64,000 bases of DNA. Origin: Salipiger mangrovisoli (GTDB lineage Bacteria > Pseudomonadota > Alphaproteobacteria > Rhodobacterales > Rhodobacteraceae). Positions 28,682 through 38,057 of the stretch are shown piece after piece; within the stretch, counting starts at the first letter, position 1; the number at the start of each line of letters is the position of its first letter. The notes beneath the pieces were generated by a model. The model did not search any database. It saw only the letters and a program-made list of their open reading frames with translations, and had not been told where the DNA came from. Both the position numbers and the translations under genes were made by a program. The stretch spans positions 62,001 through 126,000 of the forward strand of contig NZ_JADFFK010000002.1 of assembly GCF_015223355.1 (NCBI RefSeq). The letters are read 5' to 3'.

Positions 28682-29746
28682 TCAGTCGAGCCAGCCCTTC
28701 AGGTTGTCCTCGATCACCCGGCTCAGCGCCTCGATATGCGCCGGATCGTCGTTCAGGCAGGGGATATAGGTGAACTCCTCGCCGCCCGCGTGCTCGAAGC
28801 TCTCGCGAATCTCCTCGTTGATCTCTTCGAGAGTCTCGATGCAGTCGGCCGAGAAAGCCGGGGCGATCACCGCGATGCGCTTCTTGCCTTCGTCCTTCGC
28901 CAGCCGCGCGACTTCTTCCACCGTGTAGGGCTTCAGCCATTCCTCGGGGCCAAAGACCGATTGGAAGGTGGTGCGGATCTGCGTCTTGTCCCAACCGAGG
29001 CGCTCGCGCAGCAGCCGCGTCGTTTTCTGGCACTGGCAATGGTAGGGATCGCCCTGCATCAGGTAGCGCTTCGGCATGCCGTGATAGGACACCACCAGCA
29101 TTTCGGGCTTCTGGTCCTTGGCCGCATAGGCCCGTTCAACCGACTGCGCCAGCGCTTCGATGTAGAGCGGGTGCTCGAAATAGGGATCGACCACGCGCGC
29201 GGTGGGTTGCCACGGCTCGTCCATCAGCGCCTTGAAGAAAGCGTCGTTGGCAGTGGCCGAGGTCGCCCCCGCGTATTGCGGGTAGAGCGGGAAGAACAGG
29301 ATCTTGCGGCAGCCGGCCTCGGTCATCGCCTTGACCTTCGACTTGGTCGAAGGGTTGCCGTAGCGCATGCAGAAATCGACCATCACCTGATCGCCATAGC
29401 GCGCCTTCATCGAGGCCGCGATGGCGGCGCTCTGCGCCTTGGTGATCGTCATGAGCGGGCTCTCGTTGAGCGCCTCGTTCCAGATCGATTTGTAGTTTTT
29501 CCCCGAGGAGAAGGGCCGCTTGCTGAGGATGATCAACTGCAGCAGCGGCTGCCATTTCCACTTCGGGTAGTCGATGACCCGCTGGTCCGAAAGGAATTCC
29601 GACAAGTAGCGGCGCATCGGCCAGTAGCTGTAGTGATCGGGCGTGCCGAGGTTGGCGAGCAGGATACCGACTTTTTCGCGGGGGAGCGCCGGGTGATCGG
29701 CGGGGGCCTGAGCGGGACGGATCGGGCCGGTGGTCATGTCGTTCAT
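28682..29746 (-). CDS. hemH: Ferrochelatase
   Basis: HemH inserts ferrous iron into protoporphyrin IX, the last step of haem synthesis. The 354-residue protein shows LLANLGTPD, FFPLYPQYAG, and the catalytic-pocket segments VSYHGMPKRYLMQGDPYHCQCQKTTRLL and APAFSADCIETLEEI; the active-site histidine lies in YHGMP. Its promoter region abuts a palindrome with possible iron-responsive features. It converges with the small exported-protein gene. Confidence 0.97.
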   Translation of the reverse strand: MNDMTTGPIRPAQAPADHPALPREKVGILLANLGTPDHYSYWPMRRYLSEFLSDQRVIDYPKWKWQPLLQLIILSKRPFSSGKNYKSIWNEALNESPLMTITKAQSAAIAASMKARYGDQVMVDFCMRYGNPSTKSKVKAMTEAGCRKILFFPLYPQYAGATSATANDAFFKALMDEPWQPTARVVDPYFEHPLYIEALAQSVERAYAAKDQKPEMLVVSYHGMPKRYLMQGDPYHCQCQKTTRLLRERLGWDKTQIRTTFQSVFGPEEWLKPYTVEEVARLAKDEGKKRIAVIAPAFSADCIETLEEINEEIRESFEHAGGEEFTYIPCLNDDPAHIEALSRVIEDNLKGWLD

Positions 29747-29768
29747 GCGTTCTGTTCCCTCAAAGTCA

Positions 29769-29802
29769 CGCGCTAATTAACGCGAATTTAGAATGATTCA
29801 AT
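29769..29802 (-). promoter_or_regulatory. Possible operators upstream of hemH
   Basis: The 50 bases upstream of hemH contain a near-perfect 16-base palindrome CGCGCTAATTAACGCG (29769-29784) and TTTAGAATGATTCAAT (29787-29802), loosely like the Irr-type iron control element (TTTAGAA...TTCTAAA). The second half-site diverges, so the assignment is tentative. Confidence 0.3.
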
Positions 29803-30646
29803 CCTTGAGCGGGGTTTCCCTCGCGCCGAGGGCGTCGGCGAGACGATGCGCCGCAGTGCCCGGTCGCAGCGGCTTCTGCTGGCTTTCGTCCGGAGCCCAG
29901 CCGGTCAGGGTCACCAGCTCGAACGTGGCCTTGAGCCGACCGTCGGGACGGGCGTAGGTCTGCGCGTAGAGCTCGGCGGCGCGCAGCAGCACCGCGCGGC
30001 GGGTGGGGTGCCGCAGGCGGGCGGACAGAGCATTCGCCTCGCCCATGGCGCGCAGGTCGCGCATCAGGTGAAGGGCACTTTCGTAGCTGACATCGAGCGG
30101 CAGGGAATCCGCCACCGGCAGCGCCAGCCCGGCGCGTTGCAGCAGCGCACCGAGGTCGCGGATCTCGCCCATCGGCAGCACCCGCGGCGACAGTCCTCCG
30201 GTCACTTCGATCTCGGCCTGCCCAAGCGCGGCGCGCAGCTCGGAAAGGGTCTCGCCGCCGAAGGCGATGGTTACGCAGAGCCCGTCCGCCCTCAGGGCGC
30301 GGCGGCACTGGATCAGCTGGCCCACCGGATCGTTCGCCCAGTGCAGCGCCAGCGCGTGGATCACCAGGTCATGCGCCGCCGGCTCAAGGTCCAGAACCTC
30401 GTTGTCGGGGACGATCCGGGCGCCGGGCAGGGCACCCTGCCAGATCTCGGGGAAAGGCGTGACGATGGCCGGGGAATTGAACGCCCTGTTAACCATCATC
30501 AGGCGATCCTGCGCCTCGTCCCGCGCGGCTTCGTGCAGGAACAGCGCCCGCGCAAGCTCGGGCGCACGGCGCGCGCGGGCGCGGTGCGTGGCGAGGGCGG
30601 AGCGGTCTATGAGCTGCGGGGCCTGGCTGGAAACTGGGCGTGACAT
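29798..30646 (-). CDS. SAM-dependent methyltransferase, BioC/NDUFAF5-like
   Basis: This 282-residue protein has a methyltransferase fold and resembles the alphaproteobacterial BioC-like/NDUFAF5 group: HDLVIHALALHWANDP and the C-terminal LTGWAPDESQQKPLRPGTA are its hallmarks. The classical GxGxG SAM-binding motif is poorly preserved. Members are linked to respiratory complex I assembly in mitochondria, but in bacteria the substrate is unproven. It diverges from comF, with only 14 bases between start codons. Confidence 0.85.
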   Translation of the reverse strand: MSRPVSSQAPQLIDRSALATHRARARRAPELARALFLHEAARDEAQDRLMMVNRAFNSPAIVTPFPEIWQGALPGARIVPDNEVLDLEPAAHDLVIHALALHWANDPVGQLIQCRRALRADGLCVTIAFGGETLSELRAALGQAEIEVTGGLSPRVLPMGEIRDLGALLQRAGLALPVADSLPLDVSYESALHLMRDLRAMGEANALSARLRHPTRRAVLLRAAELYAQTYARPDGRLKATFELVTLTGWAPDESQQKPLRPGTAAHRLADALGARETPLKD

Positions 30647-30660
30647 GGAGGCTAGATAGG

Positions 30661-31398
30661 ATGCGCCGTGAGCGGTTGCAAACCTTGATGCGCGGGGCGC
30701 TGCGGCTGGTTTATCCGCCGCGCTGCCTGATCTGCGGCGGCTTGGTGGAAAGCGACCACGGGCTTTGTGGCCCGTGCTGGCGCGACACGCCTTTCCTTGG
30801 CGGGCTCTGCTGCGACCTCTGCGCTGCGCCGCTGCCCGGTCGGTCCGACGCGGCCGAGCAGTGCGACGCCTGCCGTGCGCAGGAGCGGCCCTGGCAGAAG
30901 GGCCGCGCGGCGCTGCTCTACCGCGACAATGGCCGCAAGCTGGTGCTGATGCTCAAGCACGGCGATCGCACCGACATCGCCGGCCCGGCGGCGCGCTGGA
31001 TGGCGCGCGATCTGCGCGGGCTGGCCGAGGGGGCGCTGGTGGTGCCGGTGCCGCTGCACCTGCGCCGCCACCTGCGCCGCCGCTACAACCAGTCGGCGCT
31101 GCTCGGCGCGGCGCTGGCGCTAGAGCTGGGGCTCGGGCACATGCCGGACGCGCTGCGCCGGATCCGCGCCACACCCGCGCTCGATGGCAAGGGGCGCGAG
31201 GCGCGGTTCGCGGTGCTGGATGGAGCGATCCAGCCCTCGGCACGCGGCCGGACCGCGCTGGCTGGTCGGAAGGTGCTGCTGGTTGACGACGTGATGACCT
31301 CTGGCGCGACGCTTTCCGCAGCGTCGCGGGCCTGTATCGAGGCCGGGGCGACGCAGGTGGTGGTCTCGGTACTGGCGCGCGTTGCAAAGGATACCTAA
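30661..31398 (+). CDS. ComF-family phosphoribosyltransferase-like protein
   Basis: The 245-residue protein has N-terminal zinc-type cysteines (CLICGG, CGPCW, CCDLCAAPLPG, CDACRAQE) and a C-terminal phosphoribosyltransferase motif VLLVDDVMTSGATL. ComF proteins are known from natural competence, though most members lack tested activity. The middle motif YNQSALLG is also typical. ATG 30661 is preceded by GGAGG at a somewhat long distance; a start at 30640 (MTWRLDR) is possible. It likely heads a comF-grxC-nitrilase-marR run. Confidence 0.9.
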   Translation: MRRERLQTLMRGALRLVYPPRCLICGGLVESDHGLCGPCWRDTPFLGGLCCDLCAAPLPGRSDAAEQCDACRAQERPWQKGRAALLYRDNGRKLVLMLKHGDRTDIAGPAARWMARDLRGLAEGALVVPVPLHLRRHLRRRYNQSALLGAALALELGLGHMPDALRRIRATPALDGKGREARFAVLDGAIQPSARGRTALAGRKVLLVDDVMTSGATLSAASRACIEAGATQVVVSVLARVAKDT

Positions 31399-31444
31399 AT
31401 CCCTGAAAGATGGGCTGCCAGCCCGCCGGAAAGGGAACTCCTGA

Positions 31445-31702
31445 ATGAAACCGATCGAAATCTACACCACCCCCACCTGCGGCTTCTGCGTCGCGGCCAA
31501 GCGGCTGCTTACCCAGAAGGGCGCCGAGTTCACCGAGATCAACGTCGCCGCCGCGCCCGAGCGCCGCGCCGAGATGACCCAGCGCGCCAACGGCGGCCGC
31601 ACCGTGCCGCAGATCTTCGTGGGCGAGTTCCACGTGGGGGGCTGTGACGACCTTTACGCCATGGAGCGTGACGGCAAGCTCGACCCGCTGCTGGCCGATT
31701 GA
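31445..31702 (+). CDS. grxC: Glutaredoxin 3
   Basis: This 85-residue glutaredoxin uses glutathione to reduce disulfides. The active site reads TPTCGFCVAAKRLL: CGFC in place of the usual CPYC, a common alphaproteobacterial variant. The TVPQIFVG and GGCDDLYAMERDGKLD motifs bind glutathione. It is tightly followed by a nitrilase-family gene, and the two may cooperate in glutathione metabolism. Confidence 0.96.
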   Translation: MKPIEIYTTPTCGFCVAAKRLLTQKGAEFTEINVAAAPERRAEMTQRANGGRTVPQIFVGEFHVGGCDDLYAMERDGKLDPLLAD

Positions 31703-31714
31703 CGGAGAGACGTG

Positions 31715-32548
31715 ATGAAGGCCGCGCTGCTTCAGATCAGCTCGTCGGACGATCCGGCGGAGAATCTCGAGACTGTCCGCGTGATGATGCGCGAGGCGGC
31801 CGGGCAGGGCGCGGAGTTCATCCTGACGCCGGAAGTGACCAATTGCGTCTCGTCGAGCCGCAGCCACCAGAAGGCGGTGCTGCAACCCGAGTCCGAGGAT
31901 CAGACCCTCGCCGGGCTGCGCGCAGAGGCGAAGGGGCTGGGCGTCTGGCTGCTGATCGGCTCTCTGGGCGTGAAGTCCGCGCCGCCCGAGACGCGCTTTG
32001 CCAACCGCAGCTTCCTGATCACGCCGCAGGGTGAGATCGCCGCGCGCTACGACAAGATCCACATGTTCGACGTGCAGGTGACCGAGACCGAGACCTACCG
32101 CGAGTCCGAGGGGTTCGCCCCCGGTGACCGGGCGGTGGCCGTGGAAACGCCCCTCGGCACCGTCGGCATGACCATCTGCTACGACGTGCGCTTTGCCTAC
32201 CTGCACCGGGCGCTGGCCCATGCCGGGGCGCAGATCCTCACCGTGCCCGCGGCCTTTTCGCCCGCCACCGGTCCGGCGCATTGGGAGCCGCTGCTGCGCG
32301 CCCGCGCCATCGAGACCGGGTCCTGGGTGCTGGCCCCGGCGCAATGCGGGGCGCACAAGATCTCCGAGGGCAAGCCGCGCCGCACCCACGGCCATTCGCT
32401 GGTTGTCTCCCCCTGGGGCGAGGTGGTGGCCGACGGCGGCACCGAGCCGGGCATCGTCTATGCCGAGATCGACCTTGCGCAGGTCGCGAGGGCCCGCGCG
32501 CAGATCCCCGTGCTCACCCACGACCGCCAGTTCGAGGGACCGGCATGA
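31715..32548 (+). CDS. Carbon-nitrogen hydrolase (nitrilase superfamily, Nit-like)
   Basis: The 277-residue protein has the nitrilase catalytic triad: Glu in FILTPEVTN, Lys in YDKIHMFDV, and Cys in TICYDVRF. The Nit1/Nit2 subgroup hydrolyses omega-amides, including deaminated glutathione. The ATG (31715) sits three bases after an in-frame GTG and has GGAGAG upstream. Its neighbour grxC gives circumstantial support for deaminated-glutathione repair. The last four bases overlap marR. Confidence 0.92.
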   Translation: MKAALLQISSSDDPAENLETVRVMMREAAGQGAEFILTPEVTNCVSSSRSHQKAVLQPESEDQTLAGLRAEAKGLGVWLLIGSLGVKSAPPETRFANRSFLITPQGEIAARYDKIHMFDVQVTETETYRESEGFAPGDRAVAVETPLGTVGMTICYDVRFAYLHRALAHAGAQILTVPAAFSPATGPAHWEPLLRARAIETGSWVLAPAQCGAHKISEGKPRRTHGHSLVVSPWGEVVADGGTEPGIVYAEIDLAQVARARAQIPVLTHDRQFEGPA

Positions 32549-32985
32549 GCTCCCCCGTCGATGCGCTGGCCATATCGCTGTTCAGCGAGCTTCTGACCGC
32601 CGACCAGCTCCTGCGCAACCGCCTGACCCGCGTGCTGCCAGACCGCATGGAGATCTCGCATTTCTCCGTGCTCAACCACCTTGCGCGGGTTCAGAACGAG
32701 CGCAGCCCGGCACAGCTGGCGCGCAGCTTCCACGTCACCCGTGGCGCGATGACCAACACGCTCACCAAGCTCGAGATCGCGGGCTACGTGCACATCCGTC
32801 CCGACTGGGACGACGCGCGGCGCAAGATGGTTTCCATCAGCCCGGCGGGCAAGCGCGCCCGCGAGGCGGCGCTGGCGGCGATGGCGCCGGTGATCTCGGA
32901 AATGGTCAAGGATCTGGGGGCCGACAAGGTGCGTGCCGCCCTGCCGGTGCTGCGCGAGTTGCGGCTCAAGCTCGAGGCAGAGTGA
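32545..32985 (+). CDS. MarR-family transcriptional regulator
   Basis: This 146-residue protein has a winged helix with the recognition segment SPAQLARSFHVTRGAMTNTLTKLE and wing DWDDARRKMVSISPAG, both in the MarR manner. Effector and target genes are unknown; the upstream nitrilase start-overlap (ATGA) suggests it regulates or is simply cotranscribed with that operon. Confidence 0.93.
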   Translation: MSSPVDALAISLFSELLTADQLLRNRLTRVLPDRMEISHFSVLNHLARVQNERSPAQLARSFHVTRGAMTNTLTKLEIAGYVHIRPDWDDARRKMVSISPAGKRAREAALAAMAPVISEMVKDLGADKVRAALPVLRELRLKLEAE

Positions 32986-33142
32986 CCTTGGGTCAGATGT
33001 TTCAGTAGGAATCTGCCAAAGTTCTATGCAATCTAGAGGTGATCCGGCAGCGCCAGTTCACCTTTTCATGACGTAGTGCCAGATTTTCCGCCTCCGGGTC
33101 TGCCAGTTCGCGAAACTGGAAGGATGACACATGGAGGGTGAC

Positions 33143-34486
33143 ATGAGCACTGCAACCGGACGACTTTCCCTGACCACCAAGGTGATGATCGGCATGGGGG
33201 CGGGCTTCGTCCTCGGCGTGATCCTGAACATGCTGCAGATCGGCTGGATCAACAGCAATATCGTCGGCGGCTTCTTCGGCATGGTCGGGCGCATGTTCGT
33301 CAACGCGCTGCAGATGCTGGTGGTGCCGCTGGTGTTCTTCTCGCTGATCTGCGGCGTCGCCGGGATCGGCGACATCCGCATCCTCGGGCGGGTCGGCGGG
33401 CGCTCCTTTGGGCTCTACCTGCTGACCACCGCCACCGCCATCGCCGTTGCGATCCTCATCGCCATCGTCGTGGCACCGGGCAACGGCTTCACCATGGAGG
33501 GGGTCGATACCTCGGGCGTCACCGCGAAAGAGGCGCCGACCATCTGGGAAACCTTTGCCGCCATCGTGCCGCGCAACCCCGTGGCCTCGTTTGCCGCGGG
33601 CGAGATGCTGCAGATCATCTTCTATACCATCATTCTCGGTGTCGCCGCGCTGATGCTGGGTGAGCGCTCGACCACGTTCGTCGATGCCTGCGAATACATG
33701 AACGAGCTGATGATGAAGGTGGTCGAGATCGTCATGGCCTTCGCGCCCTATGGCGTCTTCTGCCTGATCGCCAAGACCTTCACCGAACAGGGAATCGGGC
33801 TGTTCCTGCCGGTGATGACCTACGTGCTGGTGCTGGTCGGCGCGCTGCTGCTGCACCTCTTCGTCACGCTGATGCTGTATCTCAAGGTCTTCTCGGGGCT
33901 CGATCCCTTCATCTTCATGAAGAAGATCCGTCCGGCGCAGATCTTCGCCTTCTCCACCGCCTCGTCCAACGCCACGATCCCGGTCACCCTGCGCGCCGTC
34001 ACCGAGCGCATGGGGGTGACCAACTCGGTGGCGTCCTTCACCGTGCCCTTCGGCGCGACGATCAACATGGACGGCACGGCGATCATGCAGGGCGTGGCGA
34101 CGGTGTTCCTGGCGAATGTCTACGGCATCGATCTGGGGCTGACCGGCTACCTGACGGTGATCGGCATGGCGGTTCTGGCGTCGATCGGTACGGCCGGGGT
34201 GCCGGGCGTCGGCATGGTGATGCTGACCATGGTGCTGGGGCAGGTCGGGCTGCCGATCGAAGGCATCGCGCTGATCCTCGGGGTGGACCGGCTGATGGAC
34301 ATGATCCGTACCGCGGTGAACATCACCGGCGACGCGGTGGTCACCGCCATCGTCGCCAAGACCGAGGGACAGATCGACATGGAGGTCTACCGCGACCCCG
34401 CGGCGGGCGTGGTGATCGACGATCTGCACATCGACCCCGAAGCCGAGGCCGAGCTGGCGCACCACGCGCAGCGTCCGGCGGAATGA
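33143..34486 (+). CDS. Dicarboxylate/amino acid:cation symporter (DctA/GltP type)
   Basis: This 447-residue inner-membrane transporter has the family motifs SSNATIPVT near residue 275 and NMDGTAIMQG near residue 309, which line the substrate and cation sites, with eight or so membrane helices and re-entrant loops. It takes up C4-dicarboxylates or acidic amino acids with Na+ or H+; the specificity is unclear. ATG 33143 is preceded by GGAGGGTG; an earlier ATG (33131) would read through that site. A small inverted repeat (33103-33119) lies upstream. Confidence 0.93.
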   Translation: MSTATGRLSLTTKVMIGMGAGFVLGVILNMLQIGWINSNIVGGFFGMVGRMFVNALQMLVVPLVFFSLICGVAGIGDIRILGRVGGRSFGLYLLTTATAIAVAILIAIVVAPGNGFTMEGVDTSGVTAKEAPTIWETFAAIVPRNPVASFAAGEMLQIIFYTIILGVAALMLGERSTTFVDACEYMNELMMKVVEIVMAFAPYGVFCLIAKTFTEQGIGLFLPVMTYVLVLVGALLLHLFVTLMLYLKVFSGLDPFIFMKKIRPAQIFAFSTASSNATIPVTLRAVTERMGVTNSVASFTVPFGATINMDGTAIMQGVATVFLANVYGIDLGLTGYLTVIGMAVLASIGTAGVPGVGMVMLTMVLGQVGLPIEGIALILGVDRLMDMIRTAVNITGDAVVTAIVAKTEGQIDMEVYRDPAAGVVIDDLHIDPEAEAELAHHAQRPAE

Positions 34487-34506
34487 CCGCACGCCGCTGA
34501 ACCGCG

Positions 34507-34539
34507 AAGCGCCTGCCCGAGGTTCGGACAGGCGCTTTT
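34507..34539 (+). terminator. Terminator after the dicarboxylate symporter
   Basis: AAGCGCCTG and CAGGCGCTT (34507-34515 with 34529-34537) pair and are followed by a T run; a small CCGA/TCGG extension strengthens the loop. Confidence 0.85.
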
Positions 34540-34578
34540 CCCCTTGATCAGGGTCGATTTCCGGGGCGGTGTCGCGTC

Positions 34579-35319
34579 TCAGCCCTTGGGCTTCAGCGCT
34601 GCGGTCACGTAGTTCACAGACAGATCGCGGTCCGAGATCGACCAGCGCCAGGTCACCGGGTTGAACACGTAGCCCTTGCGGTCCACCGGCTCGAGGCCCG
34701 CCTTGCGCATCAGCTCGTAAAGCTTGTCCGGGGTAATGAATTTCGCCCAGTCATGGGTGCCCTTGGGCAGCCAGCGCATCACCCATTCCGCCCCGACGAT
34801 CGCCATGGCGAAGCTCTTGGCGTTGCGGTTGATGGTCGAGCACAGGTGCAGCCCGCCGGGCTTCAGCAGGTCGTGGCAGGCATTCAGATACGCCTGCGGG
34901 TCGGCGACATGCTCGACCACTTCCATGTTCAGCACCACGTCGAACTGCTCGCCCGCCTCGGCCAGCGCCTCGGCGGTGGAGAAGCGGTAGTCGATCTCCA
35001 GCCCCGACTGCTCGGCATGGGTGCGCGCCACCGGGATGTTGCGCTCGGCGGCATCGACGCCGACGATCTCGGCCCCGAGCCGGGCCATCGGCTCGCACAG
35101 CAGCCCGCCGCCGCAGCCGATGTCGAGGATGCGCAGCCCCTCGAAGGGACGCGGCGTCGCAAGATCGCGATCGAACTCCCCGGCAACCTGTGCCGTGATA
35201 TAATCGAGACGCACGGGGTTCATCATGTGCAGCGGCTTGAACTTTCCGTTCGGGTCCCACCATTCTGCCGCCATGGCTTCGAACTTGGCGACTTCGGACG
35301 GATCGACGGTCAGGGTCAT
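34579..35319 (-). CDS. ubiG: 3-demethylubiquinol 3-O-methyltransferase UbiG
   Basis: UbiG carries out both O-methylations in ubiquinone synthesis. The 246-residue protein has the opening [18 protein letters not shown] and MNPVRLDYI, the SAM-binding [12 protein letters not shown], and [20 protein letters not shown], all diagnostic. The ATG at 35319 lies opposite the pip promoter. UbiG and pip are divergent across 51 bases. Confidence 0.96.
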   Translation of the reverse strand: MTLTVDPSEVAKFEAMAAEWWDPNGKFKPLHMMNPVRLDYITAQVAGEFDRDLATPRPFEGLRILDIGCGGGLLCEPMARLGAEIVGVDAAERNIPVARTHAEQSGLEIDYRFSTAEALAEAGEQFDVVLNMEVVEHVADPQAYLNACHDLLKPGGLHLCSTINRNAKSFAMAIVGAEWVMRWLPKGTHDWAKFITPDKLYELMRKAGLEPVDRKGYVFNPVTWRWSISDRDLSVNYVTAALKPKG

Positions 35320-35370
35320 AGTGCAGGTATCCCGTTTTCTTTTGGGCTCATCAGCCAATATAGAGGTTCC

Positions 35371-36369
35371 ATGGACAAATACCCGGGCCAAAAGAGCGCA
35401 GTGCAACATCTCTATCCCGCGATCGACCCGTTCGACCAGCGCATGCTCGACGTCGGTGATGGGCACAAGCTCTATGTAGAGCAATGCGGAAACCCGTCAG
35501 GGATTCCGGTCATCGTGCTGCACGGTGGCCCCGGTGGCGGCTGCAGCCCGGCGATGCGGCGCTACTTCGACCCCGACGTCTACCGCGTGGTGCTCTTCGA
35601 CCAGCGCGGCTGCGGGCGTTCAACGCCCCACGCCAGCGTCGAGAACAACACCACGTGGCACCTCGTCGCCGACATCGAGAAGATCCGCGAGACGCTGGAG
35701 ATCGACAGGGTCATCGTCTTCGGCGGCAGCTGGGGCGCGACGCTGTCGCTGGTCTATGCGATCACCCATCCCGAGCGGGTGCGCCAGCTGGTGCTGCGCG
35801 GCGTCTTCATGATGACCCAGGCCGAGCTTGACTGGTTCTACGGCGGCGGCGCGGGACAGTTCTGGCCCGAGACATGGGCGCGCTTCGAAAGCCTGATCCC
35901 CGAAGACGAGCGCGGCGATCTCGTTGCCGCCTACCACCGGCGGCTGTTCTCCGGCGACCTGCGCGAAGAAGTGCGCTTCGCCCGTGCCTGGTCGAGCTGG
36001 GAGAACGCGCTGGCCTCGGTCTATTCCAACGGTCACGGCGGCGAGGCCCCGGCGGATTACGCCCGCGCCTTCGCCCGACTCGAGAACCACTATTTCGTCA
36101 ACGCGGGCTTCCTCGAAGAAGACGGCTGGATCCTGAAGAACGCGGGCAAGCTGCGCGGCATCCCCGGGGTCATCGTCCAGGGCCGCTACGACATGATCTG
36201 CCCGCCGCGCCGCGCCTGGGAGCTGTCGCGCGCCTGGCCCGAGGCCGAACTGCGGATGATCCGCAATGCCGGCCATGCCTTGTCGGAGCCGGGCATCAGC
36301 GCCGAACTGGTGCGGGTGATGGACCAGATTGCCTTGCTCGAAAGCCTGCCCAACCGGCACGAGTACTGA
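35371..36369 (+). CDS. pip: Proline iminopeptidase
   Basis: This 332-residue alpha/beta hydrolase removes N-terminal proline. The nucleophile serine is in [13 protein letters not shown] near residue 118, HGGPGGG forms the oxyanion hole and catalytic Asp and His lie in [13 protein letters not shown] and [11 protein letters not shown]-terminal [21 protein letters not shown] is the Pip signature. The cytoplasmic protein has no signal peptide. GAGG precedes ATG 35371. Confidence 0.95.
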   Translation: MDKYPGQKSAVQHLYPAIDPFDQRMLDVGDGHKLYVEQCGNPSGIPVIVLHGGPGGGCSPAMRRYFDPDVYRVVLFDQRGCGRSTPHASVENNTTWHLVADIEKIRETLEIDRVIVFGGSWGATLSLVYAITHPERVRQLVLRGVFMMTQAELDWFYGGGAGQFWPETWARFESLIPEDERGDLVAAYHRRLFSGDLREEVRFARAWSSWENALASVYSNGHGGEAPADYARAFARLENHYFVNAGFLEEDGWILKNAGKLRGIPGVIVQGRYDMICPPRRAWELSRAWPEAELRMIRNAGHALSEPGISAELVRVMDQIALLESLPNRHEY

Positions 36370-36500
36370 GCGCGGGCCGCGATGGCGCAGGTTTGACCGG
36401 CCTGTAACAGGGGCGCTGTTGCGCCCGGGCGGGCCGCCGTGCAGAGTGGGCACCGCACAGACACGACACCAGACACGACTCCAGGGGAGCGCCCCGCGCC

Positions 36501-38039
36501 ATGACCGTCATCCGCCGCCGCCGCGTCCTGCAATCGGCCCTCGCCGCCGCCGTTCTCGGCGCGTCGGGACTGGCCGGTGCCGCCGCCGTGGCGGGGGCGA
36601 CCCGCGGCGGCTACTTCCGCGCCGCGCTGGGCGGCGCGCGGATTTCCGACAGCTGGGACGCGCGGACCCACGCCGGGCTTTTCATGAGCGCCGCGGCGCA
36701 GGGCGCGGTCTTCGACACGCTGACCGAGGTGGCGGCGGGCGGCGCGCTGCGCGGCGAGCTGGCGACCGGCTGGAGCGCCTCGCCGGATGCCCGCGTCTGG
36801 ACCTTCGACCTGCGCACCGGCGTGCGCTTCCACAACGGCAAGGCGTTCGGCGCCGAAGACGTGCTGGCCTCGCTGGCGCTGCATCGCGACACCGCCTCTC
36901 CGGCCCGGCCCATCGTCGCCGAGATCGAGGAGATGCGCGCCACCGCGCCGCATCAGGTGCAGTTCACCCTCGCCACCGGCAACGCCGATTTCCCCTATCT
37001 GCTCGCCGATTACCACCTGCTGATCTACCCCGCCGGGCAGATCGCCGAGGCCATGGCGCGCGGCATCGGCACCGGGCTCTACCGGGTCGAACGCTTCGAG
37101 CCGGGCCGCCGCTTCATCGGCCGCCGGGTCGCCGAGCATTACAAGGACGGCCGCGCGGGCTGGTTCGACGGCGTGGATTTCCTCGCCATGAACGACCCGC
37201 GCGAGCGGCTCGAAGCGTTGCGCTCGGGCCGCGTCGACGCCATCGACCGGCTTCCCGCCGCTGAGGCAGGCGCGCTGCAGGCCGAGCCGCGCTTCACCGT
37301 GCAGAGCCTCGCGGGAAATCAGCACTACGGCTTCGCGCTGCGCACCGATCTTGCGCCCTTCGCCGATCCGCATCTGCGCCAGGCGCTGAAGGCGTCGGTC
37401 GACCGCGCGGCGATGGTGGCCGAGATCCTGCAGGGTCACGGCAGCATCGGGCAGGACAGCCCGATCGGCCCCGCCAACCCCTATTTCGCCGCGCTCGAGC
37501 CGCAGGGCTTCGATCCCGAGCGCGCCCGCTGGCATCTCTCGCAAGCCGGGCTCGAGGGGATCGCCCTGCCGATGCTGGTCTCCGAGGCGGCCTTCGATGG
37601 CGCGACCCGCGCGGCCGAGCTCTACCGCGAGAGCGCGGCGCAGGCCGGCATCTCGCTGGAGCTGCGCCAGCTTCCGTCCGAGACGCGCTGGCCGCGCGAC
37701 AGCGCCGGATTCCGGGCCGGTGGCTGGTCCGGCCGCGCCACCGAGGATTGGGCCTTCTCGACCGTGCTGACCGAAGCCGCGCCCTGGAATGCCACCCGTG
37801 GTGGCTCGGGCCGCTTCGGCGCGCTGCTGCGCGAGGCGCGGGCCGAGTTCGACTCTGCCCGCCGCGCCGAACTCTACGCCGAGATGCAGCGGATCAGCCG
37901 CGACGAGGGCGGGCTGATCCTGCCGATGTACGCCAACCACCTGCAGGCGCATTCGGCCCGCATCGCCACGCCGCAGCGCGTGGGGGCCATGCGTGCGATG
38001 GACGATTCGCGCATGGCCGAACGGTGGTGGATGGCCTGA
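36501..38039 (+). CDS. ABC transporter substrate-binding protein, family 5 (orphan)
   Basis: The 512-residue protein has a Tat/Sec-type leader (RRRRVLQSALAAAVLGASG, then Ala-rich up to about residue 34) and the SBP_bac_5 features GELATGWSASPDARVWTF, FHNGKAFGAEDVLASL and YHLLIYPAG. It resembles dipeptide/oligopeptide or glutathione-binding subunits. No permease or ATPase gene lies near it, so it is either a partner of a remote transporter or a stand-alone binding protein. Direct repeats AGACACGAC occur in the leader (about 36.45 kb). Confidence 0.88.
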   Translation: MTVIRRRRVLQSALAAAVLGASGLAGAAAVAGATRGGYFRAALGGARISDSWDARTHAGLFMSAAAQGAVFDTLTEVAAGGALRGELATGWSASPDARVWTFDLRTGVRFHNGKAFGAEDVLASLALHRDTASPARPIVAEIEEMRATAPHQVQFTLATGNADFPYLLADYHLLIYPAGQIAEAMARGIGTGLYRVERFEPGRRFIGRRVAEHYKDGRAGWFDGVDFLAMNDPRERLEALRSGRVDAIDRLPAAEAGALQAEPRFTVQSLAGNQHYGFALRTDLAPFADPHLRQALKASVDRAAMVAEILQGHGSIGQDSPIGPANPYFAALEPQGFDPERARWHLSQAGLEGIALPMLVSEAAFDGATRAAELYRESAAQAGISLELRQLPSETRWPRDSAGFRAGGWSGRATEDWAFSTVLTEAAPWNATRGGSGRFGALLREARAEFDSARRAELYAEMQRISRDEGGLILPMYANHLQAHSARIATPQRVGAMRAMDDSRMAERWWMA

Positions 38040-38057
38040 CGCGGTCTCGGCCGCGGC

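Noticed and set aside
30953-32521. Minus-strand frame opposite comF, grxC and the nitrilase gene
   Set aside because: Antisense to three real genes, with compositionally biased product; no family similarity.
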